64,000 nt of DNA, taken from contig NZ_CAJYVE010000010.1 of the NCBI RefSeq assembly GCF_913777995.1, forward strand, positions 124,001 through 188,000, read 5' to 3'. Below are positions 8,882 through 17,834 of the stretch, one piece after another (within the stretch, counting starts at the first letter, position 1; the number at the start of each line of letters is the position of its first letter). Origin of the DNA: an uncultured Pseudomonas sp. Lineage in GTDB: Bacteria > Pseudomonadota > Gammaproteobacteria > Pseudomonadales > Pseudomonadaceae. A program made the translations under genes and the position numbers. The notes under the pieces were generated by a model, which saw nothing but the letters and a program-made list of their open reading frames with translations, made no database searches and was not told where the DNA came from.

Positions 8882-9535
8882 TCAGGGCCTTTTCAGCAGG
8901 CGGTCGGCTGCCAGCAACAGCAAGGCGATGCCCACGAAGCCGGCCAGCACACCGCTGGCGTTGACCAAGGCCTGGGCCACGCCAATACTGCCGATGTCGA
9001 TGAAGGGATACACGTAGTCGCCCAGCAAGCTGCCGCGTATCAGCACATAGCCGAAGTACACCAGCGGATAGAGCATCCACGCCAGCACATGGCGAGCGCC
9101 CAGGTACGCCTTGGGCACGCAGACACACCAGTAGACGATGAACACCGCTGGCATGATGTCATGCAGCAGCTCGTCGGCCAGCCACTGCCAGCCTTCGGGC
9201 TGCCAGAGGTGGCGCAACAATAGGTTGTAGGCAATGCTCACCAGGGCAATGCTCGCCGTGATGCCGCCACACACCGTCGGGTTACGGAAGAAACGGTGCC
9301 CGGCGCTGCCGCGTGCGCTGAGCGCACAGGTCAGCGCCACCGCCACCAGAGTGTTGCTCAATACCGTGAAGAAGCTGAAGAACTTCACCAGCCCGCCCAG
9401 CAGGCTGGCCTGGTCGTCCCAACGGGAGATGAAGATCAGGTACTGCTGAATCGCCAAGCCAGACCAACCCATGACCGCCGCCAGCAACAGGCAACGTCTG
9501 CGTAGCAGGCCGAGCGGCCGCTGTTCATTGTGCAT
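8882..9535 (-). CDS. Pr6Pr-family integral membrane protein
   Basis: A 217-residue protein with six hydrophobic segments. The segment LVKFFSFFTVLSNTLVA and the later WQWLADELLHDIMPAVFIVYW carry the conserved pattern of the Pr6Pr (six-helix, FAR-17a/AIG1-like) family: Asn in the second helix and His-Asp in the fourth. The eukaryotic AIG1/ADTRP relatives are threonine hydrolases of lipid esters; whether this bacterial member hydrolyses anything is unknown. It converges with the yqjH-like gene and lies 30 bases downstream of the VF530 gene, so those two may share a transcript. Confidence 0.75.
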   Translation of the reverse strand: MHNEQRPLGLLRRRCLLLAAVMGWSGLAIQQYLIFISRWDDQASLLGGLVKFFSFFTVLSNTLVAVALTCALSARGSAGHRFFRNPTVCGGITASIALVSIAYNLLLRHLWQPEGWQWLADELLHDIMPAVFIVYWCVCVPKAYLGARHVLAWMLYPLVYFGYVLIRGSLLGDYVYPFIDIGSIGVAQALVNASGVLAGFVGIALLLLAADRLLKRP

Positions 9536-9565
9536 TGCGTGTCCTCAGCGTCTGGGGCAGCGCCC

Positions 9566-9793
9566 TCAACGCGAGGCACCCCGCTGCAAACGGATATACA
9601 GGGCTTCGACCTTTTCCCGTGCCCAAGGTGTCTTGCGCAGGAAGGTCAGGCTCGACTTGATGCTCGGATCGCTCTTGAAGCAGCGGATGTCGATGCGCTC
9701 GGCCAGCCCGGACCACTGGTAGTGCTCTACCAGGACTTCGAGGATGCGTTGCAGGGTCACGCCATGCAGCGGGTCTTTGGAGGGGGTAGTCAT
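9566..9793 (-). CDS. VF530 family (DUF2132) small protein
   Basis: A 75-residue protein. [20 protein letters not shown] near the start and [20 protein letters not shown] in the middle are the hallmark stretches of the VF530/DUF2132 family, whose Vibrio member has a DNA-binding-like helical fold. I chose ATG 9793 because it gives the normal family length; an upstream ATG at 9874 would add 27 unrelated residues. Function is not established. The same-strand Pr6Pr gene follows closely. Confidence 0.85.
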   Translation of the reverse strand: MTTPSKDPLHGVTLQRILEVLVEHYQWSGLAERIDIRCFKSDPSIKSSLTFLRKTPWAREKVEALYIRLQRGASR

Positions 9794-10158
9794 CTCGCAC
9801 CTTGAATGAGCGCCGGAAAAGGAGCGCACCTTAGCCGAGCCGGCGCGCAGCGGGAAGAGCCTGTCACTGGCCACGCTTCACGCGAGTGTAGGCGCCGATG
9901 CCTTCCAAGCGGCAACCGGTGGTCAACAAGGCGGTCATCGGTCCTGTTTCGCCATGTCGAGGAAACGTTTTGTTACCTGTGACGTCTGCTCTGTGTGCAG
10001 GCCGCATCCATCGGACGCCCGAAGGCCTGCCGCCCCTTGTCCCGCCTGCCTGGGCCGTGGTGTGAAAGCCCGGTTCCCCGGAGCCGCAAGGGAAGACGCC
10101 TGAGCTCTAATAACGATGAACAAGGCGCTATTCACTAACCTTCATGGAGATTCGCACT
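9794..10158. other. 365-bp intergenic region upstream of gcd
   Basis: Divergent control region between the VF530 gene and gcd. I see no convincing coding frame, no strong sigma-70 hexamer pair and no terminator. GGAGA at 10146-10150 followed by ATG 10159 sets the gcd start. Fragments near 10060-10095 recall riboswitch-like hairpins but do not complete any class I can recognise. Confidence 0.5.
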
Positions 10159-12561
10159 ATGGGCACTGAAGGTGCTGTTCGCCGACGCCCCCTGCTACCG
10201 ACCCTGCTTGCAGCGCTACTGCTGCTGATGGGCCTGGTGCTGCTGGGCCTTGGGCTAAAACTGCTGCAATTGGGCGGTTCGCCCTATTACCTGGTGTCGG
10301 GGATCGCCCTGGCGCTGACCGCCCTGCTGCTGTTCAAAGGGCACCGGGCCGCCCTGGGGCTGTATGCGCTGTTCCTGTTCGCCAGCACCCTGTGGTCGCT
10401 CTGGGAAGTCGGCCTGGACTGGTGGCAACTGGTGCCACGCCTGGCACTGTGGTTCGTGCTGGGCCTGGTCATGCTGCTGCCCTGGATCCGTCGCCCGCTG
10501 CTCGGCGGTACACCCGCGCCGCTGCACAGCGGTGGCCTGACCCTCGCCGTGCTGCTCGCCGGCCTGGTGGCGCTGGCCAGCCAGTTCACCCATCCGGGCC
10601 GTATCGAGGGCCAGCTGGACCGCGAAACCGCCGGCACGACCAGCAGCGCCCCGGCCATGCCGGACGGTGACTGGCAGTCCTACGGTCGCACCGCCTTCGG
10701 TGACCGCTATTCGCCGCTGACGCAGATCACGCCGGAAAACGTGCACAAGCTGGAACCGGCCTGGACCTTCCGCACCGGTGACATCCCCGGCCCTGGCGAC
10801 CCCGGCGAGACCACCGCAGAGAACACGCCGCTGAAGGTCAACGGCATGCTCTACGTGTGCACACCGCACAGCCAGGTCATCGCCCTGGACCCGGACAGCG
10901 GCAAGGAAATCTGGCGCTACGATCCGAAAATCAGCACCCAGAGCGCCAAGGACTTCAAGGGCTGGGCCCACATGACCTGCCGTGGCGTGGCCTACCATGA
11001 TCAGGCGGCGTATGCGACCGAATCCGCGTCGGGTGCACAGCCGGTGGCATCGCCCGCCGCCTGCAGCAAGCGCATTTTCCTGCCCACCGCCGACACCCGC
11101 CTGATCGCCCTGGATGCCGACACCGGCAAGCCATGCAGCGACTTCGGCAACCAGGGTGCGGTCGACCTGACCACCAACATTGGCAGCTTCGCACCGGGTG
11201 GCTACTACTCCACTTCGCCACCGGCCGTGACCCGCGACCTGGTGATCATCGGCGGTCACGTGACCGACAACGTCTCCACCGACGAGCCCTCTGGCGTGAT
11301 CCGCGCCTACGACGTGCGCACCGGCCAGCTGGTGTGGAACTGGGACAGCGGCAACCCGGAGAAGACCGAGCCGATCGCACCGGGTGAAACCTATACGCGC
11401 AACTCGCCCAACATGTGGTCGATGTTCAGCGTCGACGAGAAGCTGGGGCTGGTCTATCTGCCCATGGGCAACCAGATGCCTGACCAGTGGGGCGGCAACC
11501 GCACCGAAGCGTCGGAGAAGTACAGCGCCGGCCTGGTGGCTCTGGACATCGCCACCGGCAAGGTGCGCTGGAACTATCAGTTCACTCACCACGACCTGTG
11601 GGACATGGACGTCGGCGGGCAGCCGACGCTGATGGACCTGAAGACCGCCGACGGCCTCAAGCCGGCGGTGCTGGCCTCGACCAAGCAGGGCAGCATCTAC
11701 GTGCTGGACCGGTTGACCGGCCAGCCCATCGTGCCGATCCACGAAGTGCCGGTGCCGCAAGGCGCAGTCGAGGGCGATCGCACCTCGCCGACCCAGCCCA
11801 AATCGGAGCTGAACTTCATGCCACCGGATCTGCGCGAGCGCGACATGTGGGGTGTAACGCCATTCGACCAGGCGCTGTGCCGTATCGACTTCAAGTCGCT
11901 GCGCTATGAAGGCCCGTTCACCCCGCCTTCGCTGCAGGGCAGCATCGTCTACCCTGGCAACTTCGGGGTCTTCGACTGGGGCGGTATTTCGGTCGACCCG
12001 GTGCGCCAGATCGCCTTCGTCAACCCCAGCTACATGGCCTTCCGCTCCAAGCTGGTGCCTGCCGCCGAGGTGGCTGCCGGGCCGGGACGCAAGAGCGAGA
12101 CCGAGGGCGTACAGCCGAACAAGGGCGCGCCTTACGGGGTGATTCTCGAAGCGCTGCTGTCGCCGATGGGCCTGCCTTGCCAGGCACCGGCCTGGGGCTA
12201 TGTGGCAGCAGTGGACCTGACCACCCACAAGGTGCTGTGGAAGCACAAGAACGGCACCGTGCGTGACAGCTCGCCGGTACCGATTCCGCTGACCATGGGC
12301 GTGCCCAGCCTGGGTGGCACCATCACCACCGCCAGTGGCCTGGGCTTCCTCAGCGGCACCCTGGACCAGTACCTGCGCGCCTACGACCTGCGCAACGGCA
12401 AGCAGCTCTGGGAAGGCCGCCTGCCCGCCGGCGCGCAGACCACGCCGATGACCTACACCGGCAAGGATGGTCAGCAGTACGTGCTGGTCATGGCCGGCGG
12501 CCACGGCTCGCTGGGCACCCGCCAGGGTGACTATGTGCTGGCGTTCAAGCTGCCGAAGTAA
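10159..12561 (+). CDS. gcd: Membrane-bound PQQ-dependent glucose dehydrogenase
   Basis: An 800-residue quinoprotein that oxidises glucose to gluconolactone in the periplasm and passes electrons to ubiquinone. The N-terminal ~150 residues hold five membrane helices, including the typical LYALFLFASTLWSLWEVGLDWWQL region. The rest is the eight-bladed PQQ propeller: DWQSYGRTAFGDRYSPLTQI starts it, and GKEIWRYDPK, GKVRWNYQFTHHDLWDMD and the C-terminal LVMAGGHGSLGTRQGDY blocks follow. GGAGA nine bases upstream favours ATG 10159 over ATG 10144. A strong hairpin follows the stop. In pseudomonads this enzyme opens the peripheral gluconate/2-ketogluconate route. No transporter or porin gene for glucose is adjacent here. 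Confidence 0.96.
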   Translation: MGTEGAVRRRPLLPTLLAALLLLMGLVLLGLGLKLLQLGGSPYYLVSGIALALTALLLFKGHRAALGLYALFLFASTLWSLWEVGLDWWQLVPRLALWFVLGLVMLLPWIRRPLLGGTPAPLHSGGLTLAVLLAGLVALASQFTHPGRIEGQLDRETAGTTSSAPAMPDGDWQSYGRTAFGDRYSPLTQITPENVHKLEPAWTFRTGDIPGPGDPGETTAENTPLKVNGMLYVCTPHSQVIALDPDSGKEIWRYDPKISTQSAKDFKGWAHMTCRGVAYHDQAAYATESASGAQPVASPAACSKRIFLPTADTRLIALDADTGKPCSDFGNQGAVDLTTNIGSFAPGGYYSTSPPAVTRDLVIIGGHVTDNVSTDEPSGVIRAYDVRTGQLVWNWDSGNPEKTEPIAPGETYTRNSPNMWSMFSVDEKLGLVYLPMGNQMPDQWGGNRTEASEKYSAGLVALDIATGKVRWNYQFTHHDLWDMDVGGQPTLMDLKTADGLKPAVLASTKQGSIYVLDRLTGQPIVPIHEVPVPQGAVEGDRTSPTQPKSELNFMPPDLRERDMWGVTPFDQALCRIDFKSLRYEGPFTPPSLQGSIVYPGNFGVFDWGGISVDPVRQIAFVNPSYMAFRSKLVPAAEVAAGPGRKSETEGVQPNKGAPYGVILEALLSPMGLPCQAPAWGYVAAVDLTTHKVLWKHKNGTVRDSSPVPIPLTMGVPSLGGTITTASGLGFLSGTLDQYLRAYDLRNGKQLWEGRLPAGAQTTPMTYTGKDGQQYVLVMAGGHGSLGTRQGDYVLAFKLPK

Positions 12562-12572
12562 CCATCCGATTT

Positions 12573-12601
12573 CCCGCCGCCCTTGAAAACAGGGCGGCGG
12601 G
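12573..12601. terminator. Strong GC hairpin after gcd
   Basis: CCCGCCGCCCT and AGGGCGGCGGG form a perfect 11-bp stem around a 7-base loop, 12 bases after the gcd stop. There is no U-run, so it may be an mRNA-stabilising 3' hairpin rather than an intrinsic terminator. Confidence 0.6.
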
Positions 12602-12689
12602 CGAGCTTGCCGATCCATCGGAGCGAACTGATTCGCAATGAGGCCTTGATCGAACAGGCGCGGTTGCCAGTCAGCTCGCTCCGGATCGC

Positions 12690-13136
12690 CTACTCATCCC
12701 CAGGCATCGGCACGGGTGTCTGCCAGGCCGGTTTACGCGCCTCCTGGCTGTCGAATTGGCGCCGCGCCATGCGAATCTGCTCGACGTTTTCCACCACCCA
12801 GGTCCACACCGGCGACATGCGCACCAGCAACCCATGACCCAAGGGGGTCAAGGCGTACTCGACACGCGGCGGGACCTCGTCGAACTCCTGGCGTGACACC
12901 AGGCCGTCACGCTCCATGTCACGCAGAGTCTTGGTGAGCATGCGCTGCGTCACGCCCGTCATCTGCCGCTTGATCTCGGCATGACGCATGGTTCCGTACA
13001 CGCCCAAGGCATGCAGGATACCCAACGCCCAGCGGCTGCCGGCATGGGTGAGGACTTCGCGCCTGACGCCGTCATCATCTTCCCTCAGCGTCTGGCAGAT
13101 AAGTTCTGCCTGCCTGAGCGTTTCCTGATCGGTCAT
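12690..13136 (-). CDS. HxlR-family transcriptional regulator
   Basis: A 148-residue winged-helix regulator. LTHAGSRWALGILHALGVYG, MRHAEIKRQMTGVTQRMLTK and VEYALTPLGHGLL are the standard HxlR blocks at ~30-105. Many family members sense aldehydes or electrophiles through a conserved CPV motif just before helix 1; here that place reads VRREVL, and the only nearby Cys is residue 14. ATG 13136 has a strong GGGGGAG site upstream, so I prefer it to ATG 13154. It is divergent from, and 97 bases away from, the NmrA-like reductase gene, its probable target. Confidence 0.87.
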   Translation of the reverse strand: MTDQETLRQAELICQTLREDDDGVRREVLTHAGSRWALGILHALGVYGTMRHAEIKRQMTGVTQRMLTKTLRDMERDGLVSRQEFDEVPPRVEYALTPLGHGLLVRMSPVWTWVVENVEQIRMARRQFDSQEARKPAWQTPVPMPGDE

Positions 13137-13233
13137 TGCTCCCCCTGGTATCACCCGTGTGCCTTCTTACCGGTGCGGCCTGATCGTGCCAGCATTCGCG
13201 CATCCTACAGGCAACGATATTCCAGGAGAAATC

Positions 13234-14175
13234 ATGACCGCAGTGACTCAACCGGTTCCCCAATCGATCCTCGTGCTGGGCGCGGGCGAACTGGGCCTTC
13301 CGGTTTTGCGCAACCTTGCGCGGGTGGCCAGGCGTGTGCCGGGTTCGACCATCAGCGTGCTGCTCAGGGACTCGACCATCAATACCCAGGAACCGGGAAA
13401 GAAGTCGGAGATCGATGAGCTGCGCGGTCTGGGCATCCAGATGGTTGCCGCCGACCTGGTGAATGACTTGATCGACCAGTTGGCCGAGGTGTTCGCCCAT
13501 TTCGACACTGTGATTGGCTGCGCCGGCATGGTCGCGGGTCGGGAAACACCTATGAAGCTGGCTACCGCCGCGTTGAAGTCGGGGGTGAAACGCTACTTCC
13601 CCTGGCAGTTCGGCGTCGATTTCGAGGTCATCGGGCGCGGTAGCCCTCAGGATCTGTTCGATGCCCAGCTCGACGTGCGCGAGGCGCTGCGTGCCCAGGA
13701 CAAGACCGAATGGGTAATCATCTCGACTGGCATGTTCACCAGCTTCATGTTCGAGCCCGTATTCGAGGTGGTCGACTTCGATAACGACACCCTGAATGCG
13801 CTGGGCAGCCTCGACAATCGTGTAACGCTCACCACACCGGATGACATCGGGGCTCTGACTGCCGAGATCGTATTCTTCGAACCGCACTTTCGTAACCAGA
13901 TCATCTACTTGTCTGGCGATACGGTGTCGTACGGGCAGGTGGCCGACATTCTCGAACGCGTACTGGGGCGCCCCTTCGAGCGTAACGTGTGGACGGTTCC
14001 GTACCTGCTCGATGAGCTGCGCAAAGACCCCACTCACCACATCAAGAAGTACCGCGCCGTGTTCGCCCAAGGTCGAGGCGTGGCCTGGTCCAAGGCTGAG
14101 ACCTTCAACGAGCGGCAAGCGATTGCGGTCACCACCGCCGAGCAGTGGGCCAGGCAGAATCTCGTGGGCCGTTGA
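13234..14175 (+). CDS. NmrA-like / aromatic-alcohol-reductase-type NAD(P)-binding protein
   Basis: A 313-residue atypical short-chain dehydrogenase. The N-terminal Rossmann motif is ILVLGAGELGLPVLRNLA. The middle contains VKRYFPWQFGVDFEVIG, resembling the isoflavone-reductase/NmrA branch where a Lys or Tyr in this region contributes to the active site. The C-terminal half binds substrate. AGGAGAA eight bases upstream sets ATG 13234. It is divergent from an HxlR regulator, a frequent pairing in which an electrophile or quinone induces the reductase. Substrate is unknown; it could also be a redox-sensing NmrA protein without catalysis. Confidence 0.8.
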   Translation: MTAVTQPVPQSILVLGAGELGLPVLRNLARVARRVPGSTISVLLRDSTINTQEPGKKSEIDELRGLGIQMVAADLVNDLIDQLAEVFAHFDTVIGCAGMVAGRETPMKLATAALKSGVKRYFPWQFGVDFEVIGRGSPQDLFDAQLDVREALRAQDKTEWVIISTGMFTSFMFEPVFEVVDFDNDTLNALGSLDNRVTLTTPDDIGALTAEIVFFEPHFRNQIIYLSGDTVSYGQVADILERVLGRPFERNVWTVPYLLDELRKDPTHHIKKYRAVFAQGRGVAWSKAETFNERQAIAVTTAEQWARQNLVGR

Positions 14176-14204
14176 GACGGCCCGCGTTCACTGGGCTTGG
14201 CAAT

Positions 14205-14627
14205 TCACTTGCGAATCACCTCACCGCGCATCGGCGCCAGGCGACCGATCAGACGGTTCTGTACCGGGACGGGGATGTTCTCGGCGTCCATCGCGTCGAT
14301 CAGGTCTTCCACCAGCGCATTGAAATCGCTCGGGCTCAGGTTCTGGCCCTTGTGCGATTCGGCCATGCTGGCGCCGGTATAGGTGCAGGGCCCCCCAGCC
14401 TCGGCGCAGAACTGCTCAACCAGCTTGTCACGCAAACGTACGATGTCGATCTTGCGAAACCGCTCGACGATGCGCTCGTCCTTGGCCACGTTGAGCAACA
14501 TGCCTTCGACGATACGCTGGATCCCGGCGCGCTGGCCCAGTGCCTGGTACAGGCTGTCAGCCTTGGGTGGCTGTTGCGCACAGGCGGCCAGCAGCAAGGC
14601 CAGCAACAGAGTCAAGACCGGCTTCAT
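14205..14627 (-). CDS. Lipoprotein group 1 truncated haemoglobin
   Basis: A 140-residue secreted globin. The signal peptide ends in a lipobox (LLAAC, Cys16), so the mature protein should be tethered to the envelope. The globin part covers ~25-138. SMAESHKGQNLS contains the proximal haem ligand His92, and SDFNALVEDLIDAM is the following helix. By eye, the usual B10 tyrosine of group 1 globins is Leu44 (EGMLLN), which would change oxygen/NO chemistry. Cys74 and Cys81 could form a periplasmic disulfide. Its start overlaps the DUF3034 stop by one base (TGATG). It is the last gene of a four-gene operon and ends 29 bases before the convergent NmrA gene. Confidence 0.85.
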   Translation of the reverse strand: MKPVLTLLLALLLAACAQQPPKADSLYQALGQRAGIQRIVEGMLLNVAKDERIVERFRKIDIVRLRDKLVEQFCAEAGGPCTYTGASMAESHKGQNLSPSDFNALVEDLIDAMDAENIPVPVQNRLIGRLAPMRGEVIRK

Positions 14628-15487
14628 CAGAAACTCCCCTGCAAGGACAGATAGGTGCCGTTCTGGTTATCCAGCGTGGCGATCTCGCCCAACCGCGCGT
14701 AGGCCAGCACGACGGAGAAATGCTTGCTGGGGAACCAGCCGACGAACACGTCAGCCCAGTCGCTTTCCCCGGCGAACGACAGGTTGTCTGGCTTTTCGCG
14801 GTACTCCACGCCCACCGCCCAATGCGGGTTGAACAGCACGGCCAGCGAACCTTCCTTGAGCAGGCTGCGGCTGTCACGCCGGTCGCCGCCGAAGCCCAGC
14901 AGGCCGGTTTCGTTGGCGCGGCTGTAGCGCACACCACCGTTGACCAGCAGGTTGTAGCCAAAGGCCCCGCCAATGAACAGGCGGCTGGCGGTCAGGTAAC
15001 CCTCGACGTCGGCATCACGCTTGGCGCCCACCAGGCTGGGAATCAGGAAGTCGTTCTGGTGCTTGTACTGCACGCCCAGAGAAACCTGCGGCAGGTCGTC
15101 GAAGATCAGGTCGCCGAACAGGCGCACCTTCACGCCGAAAATGTCCTGGGTGAAGTTGTCATCCGGCAGGCTCAGTTTGTGCTGCAGGGTGCCAAGGTCG
15201 AAACGCTGGTGCGCGTAGGAGAACTCCACACGGTTACCGTAGGCCACCGCCATGCCCGCCACATCCAGGGCGTAGTCCGGCAGGTCGACATGGGTGGCGA
15301 AGGCACTGGCGCCCCATTCACCCTCCTCGCCATAGCCGGTAAGAACGGCCCAGGGCGTGATACCGCCACCGGCTGCGCCCTCGATACTGTTGGCACCGCC
15401 CGTGGCCACAAGGCGTCCGTCGGCTTCGGCAACGGGCGCCATGACGCCCAGCAGGCACCCCAATAACAACGCATTCTTGTAGTGCAT
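14627..15487 (-). CDS. DUF3034 family outer-membrane beta-barrel protein
   Basis: A 286-residue exported protein. A signal peptide covers the first ~22 residues (…APVAEADG). The mature start GRLVATGGANSIEGAAGGG is the DUF3034 signature. Alternating hydrophobic strands fill the rest and the chain ends in phenylalanine (LSLQGSF), as outer-membrane barrels do. The function of DUF3034 is not established. It lies one base after the EAL gene's stop and overlaps the globin gene by one base, so it is translated with both. A channel or sensor role for the envelope redox module is inference. Confidence 0.82.
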   Translation of the reverse strand: MHYKNALLLGCLLGVMAPVAEADGRLVATGGANSIEGAAGGGITPWAVLTGYGEEGEWGASAFATHVDLPDYALDVAGMAVAYGNRVEFSYAHQRFDLGTLQHKLSLPDDNFTQDIFGVKVRLFGDLIFDDLPQVSLGVQYKHQNDFLIPSLVGAKRDADVEGYLTASRLFIGGAFGYNLLVNGGVRYSRANETGLLGFGGDRRDSRSLLKEGSLAVLFNPHWAVGVEYREKPDNLSFAGESDWADVFVGWFPSKHFSVVLAYARLGEIATLDNQNGTYLSLQGSF

Positions 15488-15488
15488 A

Positions 15489-17834
15489 TCAGTGGACCAT
15501 CAGGCTGGTGGGTTCATGACTCTTGGCGATCCATGCCTCGAACGCCGCCGCCGTAAGCGGGCGGCTGATCAGGTAGCCTTGAGCCGTATCGCAATGCCAG
15601 CGCTCGAGCAGGTCGAGGCTGTGCTGGTACTCGACACCTTCGGCGACCACCTTGAGCCCGAGGTTGTGGCTCATTTCGATGGTGGAACGCACGATGACCG
15701 CGTCTTCGCTGGTTTCGTCGAGGTTACGTACGAAGGACTGGTCGATCTTCAGCTCCTGCACCGGCAGGCGCTTCAGATGGGCCAGTGAGGAATAGCCCGT
15801 ACCGAAATCGTCCACCGACAGGCTGATGCCGCACTCACGCAGGCGGTTGAGCACCACCAGGGCCTGCTCGGGCTCGCTCATCACGGCGCTTTCGGTAATT
15901 TCGAAGATCAGTTGCTCGGCGGCGACCTGATGCTGCGACAGTATCTGGGTCACGTGCCCGACCAGGTCGCCGCCCAGCAGGTCATCGGCCGAGACGTTGA
16001 CCGACAGCTGAATCAGCAGGCCGCGCTGGCGCCACTCGTCCAGCTGGCGAATCGCTTCTTCGATGACCCAGTTGGTCAGCAACTGGATACTGCCGGTGCG
16101 CTCGGCCAGAACGATGAATTCGCCCGGCGAGACATTGCCGAACTGCGGGTGATTCCAGCGCAGCAGGGCTTCGGCCTGGCGTACCTGGCCCAGGCGGATG
16201 TCCAGCTTGGGTTGATAGTGCAGATGCAGCTCGCCGTTGCGTGCGGCGCTGCGCAAGTCACGGATCAGCGCGATCTGCCGCTGATGCGCCAGGTCTCGAC
16301 CATCTTCGTAGATGTGCAGACGCCCAGGCATCTTCGCGGCATCCTTGCAGGCGATCAGCGCGCGATTGAGCAGCTCTTGGGCGGCGTCACCGTGCTCGGG
16401 GTAGACGGCAATGCCGATGCTGCAGTCCAGGGTCACGTCGTGCCCGTCGATGCGCAGCACCTCCCCGAGCATCTGTTGCAGCTGGTCGGCACGCGCCACC
16501 GCGCCGTCGGTGCTGGCGTGATCGAGCAGCACCAGAAACTCGTGGGCGGTCAGCCGGGCGGCCGTGTCACCCGCCTGCAGGCTGGACTGCAAACGCTGGC
16601 CCAAGGTACGCAACAGTTGGTCAAAGGCCTCGACCCCGAGGCTGTCGTGAACGGCGCGGAAGTTCTCGATACCCAGGTGCATGAGCGCCATCTTGCGGTG
16701 AGTCGCGATCGCACTGCCCAGGCGCTCCATCACCAGCGTGCGGTTCGGCAGGCCGGTGACCGCGTCGTGCAGGGCATTGTGGGCCAGTTGATCCTCGCGT
16801 ACGGCGATGCCGCGTTGCATGGTGTTGATCGCACCGGCGAGCATGCCCAGTTCATCTTCCCGGGCCATGGTCACCGGCGTGCGGTAGTCCCCGTCACCGA
16901 TGCGCTTGGCGGCCAGGGCCAGCGCCCGCACCGGCAGCGATACGCTGCGAGCCAGAGCCAGCGTGCCGATCAGGGAGGCGGCCAAGGCAGCCAGGGAAAT
17001 CCAGAAGATCTTCTCGTCGAGCGGCACGAAGGCTTGCAGGGCCTTGTCCAGCGGGCTTTGCAGCAAGGCGATGACCTGGCTTTCGGGACTGCTGGCCAGG
17101 GTCAGGGTCTGGCTGAGGAATTTCTGGTTGCCGTTCTCGGTCAGGTGCATCTGCCCGCCGGCTGCGCTGCGCATATACGCCACCAATTCGGGATGCATGC
17201 TCTCGGGCTGGGTACTGATGAGCTTGCCAGGCTGGCCGTTCTCGATGGTCAGGAACGACACCTCTAGGCCACTGAGCGAGCGCAGCTCCTGGGCGATGTC
17301 GCTGTCGATGGCGAACCCCATCACCACCCGCCCCAGCGGCAGAGGCGCCAGTACGGTACTTTCGACCAGCAAGTGCGGGGTTCCGCCGCCGGGCACGATA
17401 AGCATCGACTGATTGTTGCGCTTGGCAGTGCGCAGGGCCTGGTCGTAGACGAAGCGCGAACCCTCCGGGACCTTGTCCTCGGTGCTGGCCACCACCATGC
17501 CGTTCATGCCCAGCAGGAACATGTCGCTGGCGTTGATGCGCCCGCCGTGGTTGAGCAGGACCGAACGGATGGTCGAGGCATCGGAACTGGCCACCGCATC
17601 GCGGAAGCCGAAGTCGGCGGCCAGCAATTGCACGGCGTCGCGCAGGCGGCGACCGCGCAGGTCGATCAGCCGTTCGAAGACCCGGCTACCGACTTCCAGT
17701 TGCGTCTGTGCCTGGCTGCGCACGGCGTCACTGGTGGCGAACTTCACCGACGCGTACACCGCGCTAACCACCACCAGCAACAGCACGATGAGCACGCCGG
17801 CGATACGCGCCTGGAAGCTCAGACGAAGTTTCAT
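15489..17834 (-). CDS. Membrane sensor with degenerate GGDEF and intact EAL domain (c-di-GMP phosphodiesterase)
   Basis: A 781-residue protein: membrane helix at ~10-30, periplasmic double-Cache-like sensor to ~280, second membrane helix, HAMP-type linker (LPVRALALAAKRIGDGDY), then GGDEF (~355-515) and EAL (~530-775) domains. The GGDEF signature reads LTAHEF at 428-433, so cyclase activity is not expected. The EAL domain keeps the full metal and catalytic set: E555-A-L, NVSADDL, EITES, DDFGTGYSS, LKIDQSFV, EGVE. It should hydrolyse c-di-GMP in response to a periplasmic signal. ATG 17834 overlaps the preceding stop by one base; a TTG one codon upstream is less likely. Confidence 0.92.
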   Translation of the reverse strand: MKLRLSFQARIAGVLIVLLLVVVSAVYASVKFATSDAVRSQAQTQLEVGSRVFERLIDLRGRRLRDAVQLLAADFGFRDAVASSDASTIRSVLLNHGGRINASDMFLLGMNGMVVASTEDKVPEGSRFVYDQALRTAKRNNQSMLIVPGGGTPHLLVESTVLAPLPLGRVVMGFAIDSDIAQELRSLSGLEVSFLTIENGQPGKLISTQPESMHPELVAYMRSAAGGQMHLTENGNQKFLSQTLTLASSPESQVIALLQSPLDKALQAFVPLDEKIFWISLAALAASLIGTLALARSVSLPVRALALAAKRIGDGDYRTPVTMAREDELGMLAGAINTMQRGIAVREDQLAHNALHDAVTGLPNRTLVMERLGSAIATHRKMALMHLGIENFRAVHDSLGVEAFDQLLRTLGQRLQSSLQAGDTAARLTAHEFLVLLDHASTDGAVARADQLQQMLGEVLRIDGHDVTLDCSIGIAVYPEHGDAAQELLNRALIACKDAAKMPGRLHIYEDGRDLAHQRQIALIRDLRSAARNGELHLHYQPKLDIRLGQVRQAEALLRWNHPQFGNVSPGEFIVLAERTGSIQLLTNWVIEEAIRQLDEWRQRGLLIQLSVNVSADDLLGGDLVGHVTQILSQHQVAAEQLIFEITESAVMSEPEQALVVLNRLRECGISLSVDDFGTGYSSLAHLKRLPVQELKIDQSFVRNLDETSEDAVIVRSTIEMSHNLGLKVVAEGVEYQHSLDLLERWHCDTAQGYLISRPLTAAAFEAWIAKSHEPTSLMVH

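Noticed and set aside
10040..10130. Riboswitch-like pieces (GAAAGCCCGG, CCGCAAGGG) before gcd, recalling cobalamin elements
   Set aside because: The B12 box and the overall helix order are not present; a few conserved-looking words can arise by chance.
10255..12618. Long antisense frame opposite gcd (787 codons)
   Set aside because: Same GC-bias artefact; the composition is repetitive (Arg, His, Gln, Val) without any recognisable fold, and gcd is certain.
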